Shown here: positions 10,101-17,639 of the stretch, piece by piece
Layout of the letters: every line of letters starts with the position of its first letter
Numbering within the stretch: the stretch's first letter is position 1
DNA from: an uncultured Pelagibacteraceae bacterium
GTDB lineage: Bacteria > Pseudomonadota > Alphaproteobacteria > Pelagibacterales > Pelagibacteraceae
Length of the DNA: 64,000 bases
Assembly (NCBI GenBank): GCA_902517745.1
Contig: CABYDS010000002.1
Coordinates: 98,785-162,784 of the forward strand
Direction: 5' to 3'
The notes under the pieces: model-generated
Database searches by the model: none
Seen by the model: the letters and a program-made list of their open reading frames with translations, nothing else
What the model was told of the DNA's origin: nothing
Position numbers and translations under genes: made by a program

Positions 10101-10561
10101 TATATTGATGATCCCATTGGTATTGGTTGTGAAACTGCTGTTGTTAGCCAGCAATCTAAAAGATTGCCTTCTTTATTATTCTTTTCAACTTTCCATTTAA
10201 ATTTAAAATATTGTTTGTCCTTATCCAAGACAACAACTTCATAAGTTGCCATTGTATTTGATTTGTAAATTTCAGTTACTGTATTTTCTTTGTGGTCAAT
10301 CAGCATCGAGTATGAAGCCCCTTTTAACATTCTTTTAAATCTATCTAATGGACCTGTCATCCTTTGATTATTTGGATGTGCAAATTCCCATGTTTGCTCA
10401 ATCCCTCTATCTTTATATGGACTGTCATTTTTCATTAACGCCTTTAATTGAATTAAAACAACTTGTTTTGGATCTATATTCACACTTGGTTTTAAAACAT
10501 CAGCAAATGAAGAATTAAAATAAAAAAATGTAATTAAAAAAAATAAAATTTTGAATTTCAT
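10100..10561 (-). CDS. Secreted DUF4864-like protein
   Basis: A 153-residue protein with a clear signal peptide (MKFKILFFLITFFYFNSSFA, cleavage likely after Ala20). The mature part has the layout I associate with DUF4864: an N-terminal helix (VVLIQLKALMKNDSPYKD), a WEFAHPNNQRMTGP segment and a C-terminal beta-rich part ending near KWKVEKNNKEG and LLDCWLTTAV. The family is common in alphaproteobacteria and has no established function. Its stop codon overlaps the start of the small membrane protein gene. An AT-only inverted repeat lies immediately upstream of the start. Confidence 0.65.
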   Translation of the reverse strand: MKFKILFFLITFFYFNSSFADVLKPSVNIDPKQVVLIQLKALMKNDSPYKDRGIEQTWEFAHPNNQRMTGPLDRFKRMLKGASYSMLIDHKENTVTEIYKSNTMATYEVVVLDKDKQYFKFKWKVEKNNKEGNLLDCWLTTAVSQPIPMGSSI

Positions 10562-10588
10562 ATTTTAAATTTATCTTAAATTTAAAAT
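10562..10588. repeat. AT-only inverted repeat, 12-base arms
   Basis: Two 12-base arms (10562-10573 and 10577-10588) are perfectly complementary across a 3-base loop, directly upstream of the DUF4864-like start codon and downstream of a CoA-binding-protein gene on the same strand. It contains no G or C in the arms, so the hairpin would be weak; it may be a poor attenuator, an operator, or chance in AT-rich DNA. Confidence 0.35.
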
Positions 10589-10627
10589 GAAATAAAAGGT
10601 CTTTATATCACACTTAATAATTTGATA

Positions 10628-11053
10628 TTATATAGTTTTGAACAATCTATCGTATTCGTTTTTAATACATTTATTAGAGATATAATAAATTTTATTTTGA
10701 GAGACTAATTTAGCTGCATTTTCGTTGTGAATTCCTAATTGCAACCATAATACATTTGCACCAATTTCTATTGTTTGTTTTGCTATTTCCTCAGCCTCCT
10801 CACTAGGTCTAAAAACATTAACAATTCCAACATGATCTTTAATATCTGTTAGTTTTTTATAAACTGGTTCACCATGTATAATTTTATTATCTGTTACTGG
10901 ATTAACAGGAAAAATTTTGTAACCTGTATTTCTTAAATATTTCATTATTATATTGGAAGTTTTTTTTGAGTCTGGGCTTGCTCCAACAATTGCTATCGTC
11001 CTATAACTTAAATATAGTTCTTTTATTTTTTCATCTAAAAGTGTTGTATCCAT
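10628..11053 (-). CDS. CoA-binding domain protein (second of a tandem pair)
   Basis: A 141-residue single-domain protein of the YccU/CoA_binding_2 type, a Rossmann fold related to the N-terminus of succinyl-CoA synthetase alpha. Recognisable segments are RTIAIVGASPDSKKTSN with the glycine loop, GYKIFPVNPVTD, VNVFRPSEEA, GANVLWLQLGIHNENAA and the cysteine ISNKCIKNEYDRL. It is a clear paralogue of the neighbouring 149-residue gene (same order of motifs), 8 bases downstream of it. Family members bind CoA and have been linked to disulfide exchange with CoA in other bacteria, but the physiological role here is unknown. Confidence 0.88.
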   Translation of the reverse strand: MDTTLLDEKIKELYLSYRTIAIVGASPDSKKTSNIIMKYLRNTGYKIFPVNPVTDNKIIHGEPVYKKLTDIKDHVGIVNVFRPSEEAEEIAKQTIEIGANVLWLQLGIHNENAAKLVSQNKIYYISNKCIKNEYDRLFKTI

Positions 11054-11061
11054 AATTTGAT

Positions 11062-11511
11062 TTAAATTTTAAGATCTAGTCGCGGTTTCCAAAATGGTCT
11101 GAAGAGTTCAATTTTTGGACATCTATTCATAACTACTTTTAAACCCGCATCTTCAGCAATTTTTGCTGCATCATGATTAATTACACCGATTTGTCCCCAT
11201 AATACTTTTGCTCCAATTGATATTGCCTCTTCAGCAATTCCATAAAGATCCTCGGATCTTCTAAATACTTCAACCATATCAACAGGTCTATCGATAGCTG
11301 ATAAATTTGGATAAACTTTTAAATTTCTAATTTCCTTTATACCTGGTTTAGGATTTACAGGTATCATGTCATAACCAGTTTCATGCAAAACTCTTAATAC
11401 ACCATAACTAAATTTAGTTTTATCTGGACTAGCACCAACCATTGCAATTGTCTTAACTGAGCTTAAAATATCTTTTAAATATTCAGCGCTATAAGGTTCG
11501 TTATGGTTCAT
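11062..11511 (-). CDS. CoA-binding domain protein (first of a tandem pair)
   Basis: A 149-residue CoA_binding_2 protein. Motifs: KTIAMVGASPDKTKFSYGV, GYDMIPVNPKPG, MVEVFRRSEDLYGIAEEA, GAKVLWGQIGVINHDAA and MNRCPKIELFRP. The conserved cysteine near the C-terminus is shared with the downstream paralogue. It follows the ferredoxin gene by only two bases and belongs to the run methanethiol oxidase, ferredoxin, CoA-binding, CoA-binding. A role around thiol or CoA-thioester chemistry would fit the context but is inference. Confidence 0.88.
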   Translation of the reverse strand: MNHNEPYSAEYLKDILSSVKTIAMVGASPDKTKFSYGVLRVLHETGYDMIPVNPKPGIKEIRNLKVYPNLSAIDRPVDMVEVFRRSEDLYGIAEEAISIGAKVLWGQIGVINHDAAKIAEDAGLKVVMNRCPKIELFRPFWKPRLDLKI

Positions 11512-11513
11512 TT

Positions 11514-11879
11514 TTATTTTTTTTCATCCTTTTTACTTGCGATGTCTGCTTTTAATTCGTGTGGCTCTAAAGGATCAAGAAAAGGATTTCGGTATAATTT
11601 ATCATGACTTTCAACTCCTATCTCAATTGTGCAATCTGTTTTTGCTTTAGCAACACATAAAATAATATATCCATCATTTATTTGTCTGTTATTTAAAGCA
11701 ACTTGAGAACGTTGATCTACTTCTCCATTTATTAGTTTAGCTGCACATGTAATACATCCTCCATACTGACATCCGTATGGAAGATCGACACCTTGATCTC
11801 TTAATTCGTTTAATAAAGGTTTTTTTCCACTGACTTCAAATGCACTGTTATTTCTGTTTGAGATTGTAATCTTTGTCAT
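11514..11879 (-). CDS. Plant-type 2Fe-2S ferredoxin
   Basis: A 121-residue 2Fe-2S ferredoxin with the CX4CX2C cluster motif in PYGCQYGGCITCAAKL and the fourth cysteine in IILCVAKA. The start at 11879 (MTKITISNRN) is preferred over a longer frame because its ATG overlaps the methanethiol oxidase stop in an ATGA arrangement. A charged C-terminal tail of about 30 residues follows the domain. It could feed electrons to the Rieske oxygenase encoded about 3 kb upstream in the same run, or take them from the oxidase; neither is shown by sequence. Confidence 0.9.
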   Translation of the reverse strand: MTKITISNRNNSAFEVSGKKPLLNELRDQGVDLPYGCQYGGCITCAAKLINGEVDQRSQVALNNRQINDGYIILCVAKAKTDCTIEIGVESHDKLYRNPFLDPLEPHELKADIASKKDEKK

Positions 11880-13228
11880 AGCCAGATGTCGCTTGTGCAA
11901 TCTCCACCTGGATATCTACTTTCATGGCACCTACTAGGTCCATTTGGCTCTTTACCAAAATCAACAATAAAATCTTTATTAATTTTCATCCCACCATTTT
12001 CAACATCACAATCAATCATAATCATTGCTCCGCCCTGTTTTCTTATTTCAGGATAAAATTGATTATCCCAAGTAGAAAATAATGATGTTGTTACATACAT
12101 CCTTTTACCATCTAAAGATAATTGATACATTTGAGGTCCACCAGCAATTTTAACACCATTTACTTCTGGAGCCTTTCCTAACAATCCACCCATCCAAACT
12201 TGACCAGTTAATTTAGGATTGTGCGGATCTGAAATATCGTATTGTCTCATATCTCCATGAAGCCAATTATTTATATAGAGATATTTATCATCCATAGAAA
12301 CCAATATCGCTGACATAACTCCAGGTACAGGAATTGGCCAATCAGGATGTGGTTCATTTTCAACATCAATTATTTTTTCCCATTCCCATTTACCTTCTTT
12401 TGATTTCCAAAAATGAATTACATTTGCACTTAGCGCAGCACCACAAAATCCATGACTACTGTCAGGATTATGCATAAATTTTACTTCTAATGGTATTAAA
12501 CCATCCTCACCTAAATACATTGTTTGAACTGGCTCTTTTTTTTTAAAATCCCAAACATGAAGTCTTCTTCCATATTTCAAATGACCAACTTCCTCTAAAT
12601 CAAATCCAGGCATAAAAGTATTAGGGGCAGCCCATTCAGAACTAACCATCACATTATGTCTTGGTTGGTACCAGAAGTCATAACTAAAAGGTATGTCTCC
12701 CATTGAATTTTCCCATCTACCTACAATTTCAAAATCTTTGTTTAAATGTAAATATCCTCCTGGAGCTTCTCCTCTTGCATCTCCTAGAAAAGAAATGATA
12801 ATTTCAGAACCTAGGCAATGAACTGTGTGTGGTCCTGATAAATTAGTTTTTTTCTTTATTTCAGATCCATCTACTACTTTATGTAATTTTGGAGCTCTAG
12901 GATCAGATGCAGTATCAACAACATAAATATTATTTGATCTAACACCTGGAACTAATAAATATTTTCTGCTCATTTTTAAGTCGCCATGACAAGAAGAACA
13001 TGCATTCCATCCCATATGATGCAATTCATCACCAATACCTGGCATTTCAAGCCTATGAATTACTTTAGAATAAGTAGGGCTTTGAGGATCAACATCGACG
13101 GTTGCTAAGTAGTCTGGTTTTTGTATTCCTGTCCCTGTGTAAATCGCTATGGTATATAAAAGCTTTTCTTTTGGTGCTTTTATTGCTTCTGCAGGACTAG
13201 CATATCCGGGACCACAACATCCATCCAT
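11876..13228 (-). CDS. mtoX: SBP56-family methanethiol oxidase (selenium-binding protein)
   Basis: A 450-residue SBP56-family protein, close to full length, from the N-terminal CCGPGYASPAEA through DELHHMGWNACSSCHGD, YDFWYQPRHNVM, LYINNWLHGDMRQYDISD to the characteristic ending RYPGGDCTSDIWL. Characterised members (human SELENBP1, Hyphomicrobium MtoX) oxidise methanethiol to formaldehyde, H2S and H2O2. Methanethiol is produced when DMSP is demethylated, which suits a SAR11 cell. Unlike what I recall of the periplasmic Hyphomicrobium enzyme, no signal peptide is visible. The start has a good Shine-Dalgarno (AAAGGAG, 13239-13245). The gene is coupled to the ferredoxin by ATGA. Confidence 0.92.
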   Translation of the reverse strand: MDGCCGPGYASPAEAIKAPKEKLLYTIAIYTGTGIQKPDYLATVDVDPQSPTYSKVIHRLEMPGIGDELHHMGWNACSSCHGDLKMSRKYLLVPGVRSNNIYVVDTASDPRAPKLHKVVDGSEIKKKTNLSGPHTVHCLGSEIIISFLGDARGEAPGGYLHLNKDFEIVGRWENSMGDIPFSYDFWYQPRHNVMVSSEWAAPNTFMPGFDLEEVGHLKYGRRLHVWDFKKKEPVQTMYLGEDGLIPLEVKFMHNPDSSHGFCGAALSANVIHFWKSKEGKWEWEKIIDVENEPHPDWPIPVPGVMSAILVSMDDKYLYINNWLHGDMRQYDISDPHNPKLTGQVWMGGLLGKAPEVNGVKIAGGPQMYQLSLDGKRMYVTTSLFSTWDNQFYPEIRKQGGAMIMIDCDVENGGMKINKDFIVDFGKEPNGPSRCHESRYPGGDCTSDIWL

Positions 13229-13288
13229 GATTGATTTTCTCCTTTAATTACAACTTAATCTTTTTTTTAAGTGACTTCAACTTAATGG

Positions 13289-14062
13289 TTATTTGTTTTT
13301 CCAACTTGGATTTCTTTTTTCTATAAATGCACTTATACCCTCTTTAGCATCATAAGATGACATATTAAGTGTCATCATCTTGCTTGTATAATCATAAGCT
13401 TTGTTAAGAGGCATTTCTAATTGTTTATAAAAACCCTTTTTACCTATTTTGATAGTTAAATTTGATTTTGAAGATATTTTTTTTGCGATATCTAAAACTT
13501 TTTTATTTAAAGTTTTTGGACTGTAATGATCATTAATTAATCCGATTTCCTTTGCATATTTTGCACTAATTGGATCACCGGTAAGTAGCATTTCCATCAT
13601 TCTTTTTCTGCTAATTTTTCGGCTGACAGCTACCATTGGTGTACTGCAAAATAATCCAATTTTTACTCCGGGCGTAGCAAACGTTGCTGAGTTCGTACTA
13701 TATGCAAGATCACAACTGGCAGCTAATTGACATCCTGCTGCATAAGCTGCTCCATGTACTTTCGCTATGACTGGTTTGTTTCCCTCCACAATTTGCATCA
13801 TAAGTTTTGAACAAAGTTTAAAAAGTTTTAGATGATTAGATCTATTTTTTATACCTCTTACCTCTTTTAAGTTATGGCCTGCACTAAATCCTTTTCCAGC
13901 TCCTTCTAAAATAATAACCCTTGTTTCTTTATCATTATCTAATTTTTTGAATGCCTTTAATAAAGATGAAAGAGTTTTGTAGGATAATGAATTATAAGTT
14001 TTTGGATCATTAATTAAAACTCTTTTAACGCCTGGTGATAATTTATTTATTTTTACAGTCAC
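13289..14062 (-). CDS. Crotonase-family protein lacking the hydratase glutamates (ECHDC3-like)
   Basis: A 257-residue crotonase-fold protein with the oxyanion-hole segments GKGFSAGHNLKEV and VHGAAYAAG. The two glutamates that activate water in enoyl-CoA hydratase are replaced: the usual CEL is CQL (Gln112) and the usual PE is PG (Gly132, in FATPGVKIGLFCSTP). The pattern recalls the ECHDC3-like subfamily, so simple hydration is unlikely and another CoA-thioester reaction is expected. It starts with GTG directly after the nucleotidylyltransferase stop and lies 60 bases upstream of methanethiol oxidase. A DmdD role (methylthioacryloyl-CoA hydratase) is tempting from context but disfavoured by the missing residues. 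Confidence 0.85.
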   Translation of the reverse strand: MTVKINKLSPGVKRVLINDPKTYNSLSYKTLSSLLKAFKKLDNDKETRVIILEGAGKGFSAGHNLKEVRGIKNRSNHLKLFKLCSKLMMQIVEGNKPVIAKVHGAAYAAGCQLAASCDLAYSTNSATFATPGVKIGLFCSTPMVAVSRKISRKRMMEMLLTGDPISAKYAKEIGLINDHYSPKTLNKKVLDIAKKISSKSNLTIKIGKKGFYKQLEMPLNKAYDYTSKMMTLNMSSYDAKEGISAFIEKRNPSWKNK

Positions 14063-14437
14063 TTATTTTAATTTACCTTCTTCTCTCATCTTAGCTCTAA
14101 TTTTAGTTGCTGAAATTTTTTGAATTTCTTCAGGCAAAACTATTTCTTCAATTTTATATCCAACACCTCTTCCATAACAAATATTTGTAATATTAGGGAC
14201 AAGCATAATTTTGAACCTACCCTCAAACTCTGGATTAAGTTTTTCTTCAATATTTTTTTTGACAGTTTCAAAATCAAACGGGTTATCATCAACACCTTGT
14301 ACATCTCTAATTTGAATACATACTTGTCCTGTTTTTTTTATAATTTCCTTAAATAGAGTATAGTGACCATCATGAAATGGTTGCCATCTTCCTAACATTT
14401 GAGCTGTTGGTTTTTTGTTATCCCATTGATACGTCAT
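14063..14437 (-). CDS. NadM/cytidylyltransferase-like nucleotidylyltransferase
   Basis: A 124-residue nucleotidyltransferase of the HxGH superfamily. The start at 14437 (MTYQWDNK) is chosen because it overlaps the kinase stop as ATGA. GRWQPFHDGHYTLF holds the HDGH nucleotide-binding motif and ISATKIRAKMR the ISxTxxR motif; NPFDFETVKKNIEE is reminiscent of NadM. It is shorter than typical NadM (about 170 residues), so an NMN adenylyltransferase role is doubtful. The preceding P-loop kinase suggests a phosphorylate-then-nucleotidylate pathway on a small molecule, which is not identified. ATP sulfurylase is ruled out by size and motifs. Confidence 0.75.
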   Translation of the reverse strand: MTYQWDNKKPTAQMLGRWQPFHDGHYTLFKEIIKKTGQVCIQIRDVQGVDDNPFDFETVKKNIEEKLNPEFEGRFKIMLVPNITNICYGRGVGYKIEEIVLPEEIQKISATKIRAKMREEGKLK

Positions 14438-14844
14438 TTTTTTATCTCCTTTAAAATCTTTGGTGCCCAAGACTTAGCATCTTGTGTGGTAACATGAAAA
14501 TTATATTTTTCTGGTTTAACAAACATTTTATTAGTGTCATCAAACCTACCTTCTTTTATTGTATCTACCCAAACTACATAATCTGCAGGAAATAAACTTC
14601 TTGCTTTAGGAGTTGGGCAAATAAAATCTGCAATCACATAATTTCCTTGGTTTTTTAATTTTAATGCAAACTCAGCCATTCTTTTTGCTTGTCTTGTTCT
14701 TCCTTCTTCTGAAAAATCCCAATCGTTTGCGGCTTTTCTTACTTCATCTGCATTTAATCTTTTTGCATTCAATAAAGGAGCAAGTTCGTCAGCTAATGTA
14801 GTTTTTCCTGCGCCTGGAAGTCCCATGATTAATATAATTTTCAT
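14434..14844 (-). CDS. Adenylylsulfate-kinase-like P-loop kinase
   Basis: A 136-residue P-loop kinase with Walker A MGLPGAGKTTLADELA near the N-terminus, then LNADEVRKAANDWDFSEEGR and VIADFICPTPKAR, the layout of APS-kinase-like small-molecule kinases. It is shorter than true APS kinase (about 170-200 residues) and lacks the long substrate loop I would expect, so the acceptor is unknown. It overlaps the nucleotidylyltransferase by 4 bases (ATGA) and follows the Rieske oxygenase gene by 15 bases, so the three products are probably made together. Confidence 0.78.
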   Translation of the reverse strand: MKIILIMGLPGAGKTTLADELAPLLNAKRLNADEVRKAANDWDFSEEGRTRQAKRMAEFALKLKNQGNYVIADFICPTPKARSLFPADYVVWVDTIKEGRFDDTNKMFVKPEKYNFHVTTQDAKSWAPKILKEIKK

Positions 14845-14859
14845 TTTTAGGTTTTAACT

Positions 14860-16035
14860 TTAAATTAAATTACCAGCAACCCACTTATGAAAATGATGTG
14901 TTGGATTGTCCATCTTTGGAGAAAAATTACCACCATTATAAGCTGGAGAGTTTCTACCTATTTGCATACTTTGAATTATATCTACATCTTCTTTTTGAAT
15001 ATCTTCCCATTGTTTGTGATTTTCTTGTCTTAAAGTTTTATACTTTGTTGAAGTTGCCGCCTCATCTCCAACATAATAAATTTCCATATGTTCTATTGTA
15101 AACTCATGATTGACTGGCTCTAACCAATAAGCATAATAATGATCTTTGTGAATTCCTAACATTACATTTGGGAATAGCGCTACATACTCAGCTATATTTT
15201 CCTTATCTTTAGGCCAATTAGGAAAGCATGGGAACTTTTCATTTCCGTCAAACCTTGGATTATAAACAACTGTTCCTTGTCCGGCGAAACGGTTTGGAAG
15301 ACCTTGAATATGATAGTGATCTTCTAACTTTGAATAAGAATTTAATCCTGGATGAACCCAAGGCAAATGATAGCTTTCACAATAATTTTCAATTGCAAAT
15401 TTCCAATTACATTTTGCATCTAATTTAAAATAACCATAATCATTTGCATGATGAATTAATTCTCTATCTTTTAAGGGCCAAAATTTTTCCCATCTTTGAC
15501 TTAAAGGACCAATATAATTCTCAAATGAAATTTCATTGTTGTTAATATTAATCATAATTAGATCTAACCAAATATATGATCTTATCTCTTTTAAATTACT
15601 TTTTGATTTATCAAATTCAGGTGTTTGATGAATATTCATTCCTCCAATATGAGGTGTAGCAATTAATTTACCTTCTAAATCATATGACCATGAATGATAT
15701 GAGCACCTCATAACATTTCTAATTTTGCCAGCTTCTTTAACTAATTTAACTCCTCTATGACTACAAATATTATGAAAAACTTTTATTTCTTTATTTTTTG
15801 TTCTAACAATAAGTAAGGGTATTCCAAGTAAATCAATTGGTTTCACATCACCTTCGTCTGGAATAGAACTTCCAACTCCAATGACGATCCACTTATCTTC
15901 AAATAATTTTTTTCTTTCAATTAAAGTATATTCTTTACTGATGTAACATTCATTTGGTAAACCATGAGCTTCACTAATTGGTTTAGATACAATATCTAAC
16001 TTTTGTTTATCTATAATATTGTAAATTTCTGACAT
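14860..16035 (-). CDS. Rieske non-heme iron oxygenase, alpha subunit
   Basis: A 391-residue ring-hydroxylating-oxygenase-type alpha subunit. Rieske cluster ligands are Cys91/His93 (CSHRG) and Cys111/His114 (CSYHSW). The catalytic iron site is in NWKFAIENYCESYHLPWVHPG (His223 and His228), with a candidate aspartate in EDVDIIQSM. The size and motifs match the group that includes choline monooxygenase and glycine-betaine/stachydrine/carnitine demethylating oxygenases, so an N-methyl or quaternary amine substrate is plausible but unproven. No dedicated reductase is adjacent; the 2Fe-2S ferredoxin at 11514-11879 is a candidate partner. Confidence 0.85.
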   Translation of the reverse strand: MSEIYNIIDKQKLDIVSKPISEAHGLPNECYISKEYTLIERKKLFEDKWIVIGVGSSIPDEGDVKPIDLLGIPLLIVRTKNKEIKVFHNICSHRGVKLVKEAGKIRNVMRCSYHSWSYDLEGKLIATPHIGGMNIHQTPEFDKSKSNLKEIRSYIWLDLIMININNNEISFENYIGPLSQRWEKFWPLKDRELIHHANDYGYFKLDAKCNWKFAIENYCESYHLPWVHPGLNSYSKLEDHYHIQGLPNRFAGQGTVVYNPRFDGNEKFPCFPNWPKDKENIAEYVALFPNVMLGIHKDHYYAYWLEPVNHEFTIEHMEIYYVGDEAATSTKYKTLRQENHKQWEDIQKEDVDIIQSMQIGRNSPAYNGGNFSPKMDNPTHHFHKWVAGNLI

Positions 16036-16038
16036 GGT

Positions 16039-16668
16039 TTATTTTATCACTTGATATAACCCTAACCAAGCATTTACGTCTTTGCTCGCAATGTAATCTG
16101 ATTTAAAAAATTTTATTTCTTTCCATTTATTTTGCTCCTTAAGTTGTTCAATTTTTTTATCAAAACCATATTCTTCGTGTATTCCCTCATTAATAGTAAA
16201 ACAGATAAATCCATCATTCTTTGTAATCCTGATAAATTCCTCCAAAGCTGGTGGCTTTACATGTCCAAAAGTAAATGTACCAACGCACATAACTGAGTCA
16301 TATTCGTCATCTTTTTTATTAATGGGTTTATTCAAGTCTACTTGTTCAAGCTCTTCATAAAGATCATTCGGTACCAATTCTAATAACTTTTTCGAAAGAT
16401 CTGCCCCATGAAATTTTTTAAAACCATATTTTTTTAATTCAACACCCACTAGTCCGGTACCACAACCAGCATCATAAATTTTTGCTTCTTTATTTTTTTG
16501 AAATTCTGAAAATACTTTTGTTGTCTCTTTTGGTCCTGTGTAATTCCAATCGACCATATCCTTATCATATTTATTACCATCTCCCCACTCATCGTAATAT
16601 TTCATTACTTCATCGGTGTCTTTCAACTTGTAGATGGGAATTTTGTTACCTACGTCTTTTTGCGCCAT
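16039..16668 (-). CDS. Class I SAM-dependent methyltransferase
   Basis: A 209-residue Rossmann-fold methyltransferase. Motif I is AKIYDAGCGTGLVGVEL, followed by the acidic GADLSKKLLELV and a post-motif SVMCVGTFTFGHVKP and FICFTINEG. It has no substrate-specific domain that I recognise. It lies between egtD (8 bases upstream) and the Rieske oxygenase (3 bases downstream) on the same strand, so it may act with either the ergothioneine genes or the oxygenase-kinase-nucleotidylyltransferase genes. Confidence 0.85.
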   Translation of the reverse strand: MAQKDVGNKIPIYKLKDTDEVMKYYDEWGDGNKYDKDMVDWNYTGPKETTKVFSEFQKNKEAKIYDAGCGTGLVGVELKKYGFKKFHGADLSKKLLELVPNDLYEELEQVDLNKPINKKDDEYDSVMCVGTFTFGHVKPPALEEFIRITKNDGFICFTINEGIHEEYGFDKKIEQLKEQNKWKEIKFFKSDYIASKDVNAWLGLYQVIK

Positions 16669-16676
16669 AATAAAAC

Positions 16677-17639
16677 TTACTTCACTTTTAATAAAAAAAC
16701 TCCAAAATAATTTTTTTTATCAGTAAAATATTTTAAGACTTTAAAGCCAGATTTATTAACTAATTTAACAAAATTATTTTTTGAATATTTATGAGAATTT
16801 TCAGTATGAATGGTTTCATCTTTAGTAAATTTAATATTCTTTTTATTAATTTTTAATGTGAAATTTTTTTTCGAGATAAGATGCATTTCAATTCTATTTT
16901 TTTTTAAATTGTAGAACGCTTTATGTTCAAAATCTTTCGTTTGAAATTTTGAATTACAAATTTTGTTTACTACATTTAATATATTTTTATTAAATTTAGC
17001 TGTTACTCTCAATTTATCATTATAAGCATTTTCAAGGGTCTTCTTATTTTTGATTAAATCTACCCCAATTACTAAATAAGAATTTTTACCTATGATTTTT
17101 GAAAAATTTTTTAATATTTTATTTGCATTTTTGGGTAAATAATTTCCTATGGTAGATCCTGGAAAAAAACTGACTATTTTTTTTTTATTTTTTAAAATTT
17201 TATTTAATCTATTGGTCTGACTAAAGTCAGCACATATTGCTGTTACTTTTAAATCTGAGAATTTTTTTGCAATTATTGATGCATTTTCAAACAAATATTC
17301 CTTACTAATATCTATAGGAATATATTCTTTGGGTTTGCTTAATGAATTTATAAATTTGTTGATTTTTTTATTTGAGCCACTTCCGAATTCTACAATTGTT
17401 GAATGAATTGGTAATTTCTTTCTTATCTCTTTTTGTGAACTACCTAGTATTTCTAACTCTTTGTTTGTTGGGTAATATTCTTTAAGGTTTGTTATTTTAT
17501 TAAATAACTTCGAACCTTTTTCATCATAAAAATATTTAGGTAATAAATATTTTTGTTTTTTATTTAATAATCCTTGTAAGATTAATTTTTTATCATCTTG
17601 AATTTGATTGTTTATGTTTATTAATTTTAAATTAGTCAC
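16677..17639 (-). CDS. egtD: Histidine N-alpha-methyltransferase (EgtD)
   Basis: A 320-residue EgtD-family methyltransferase, which trimethylates L-histidine to hercynine. Family landmarks are LPKYFYDEKGSKLFNKIT and YYPTNKELEIL near the N-terminus, VEFGSGSNKKINKFI (SAM site), YIPIDISKEYL, FFPGSTIGNY and the C-terminal ETIHTENSHKYS segment that binds histidine. The start codon is GTG, overlapping the egtB stop by one base (TAGTG). The pairing with egtB supports ergothioneine synthesis. Very lysine- and asparagine-rich, as expected for this AT-rich genome. Confidence 0.94.
   Translation of the reverse strand: MTNLKLININNQIQDDKKLILQGLLNKKQKYLLPKYFYDEKGSKLFNKITNLKEYYPTNKELEILGSSQKEIRKKLPIHSTIVEFGSGSNKKINKFINSLSKPKEYIPIDISKEYLFENASIIAKKFSDLKVTAICADFSQTNRLNKILKNKKKIVSFFPGSTIGNYLPKNANKILKNFSKIIGKNSYLVIGVDLIKNKKTLENAYNDKLRVTAKFNKNILNVVNKICNSKFQTKDFEHKAFYNLKKNRIEMHLISKKNFTLKINKKNIKFTKDETIHTENSHKYSKNNFVKLVNKSGFKVLKYFTDKKNYFGVFLLKVK

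Noticed and set aside
10562..10588. AT-only hairpin as a terminator
   Set aside because: Arms contain no G or C and no distinct T run follows, so termination is unlikely; listed only as an inverted repeat.
14434..14844. True adenylylsulfate kinase (CysC)
   Set aside because: Too short, no sulfurylase partner; the neighbour is a small NadM-like nucleotidylyltransferase.
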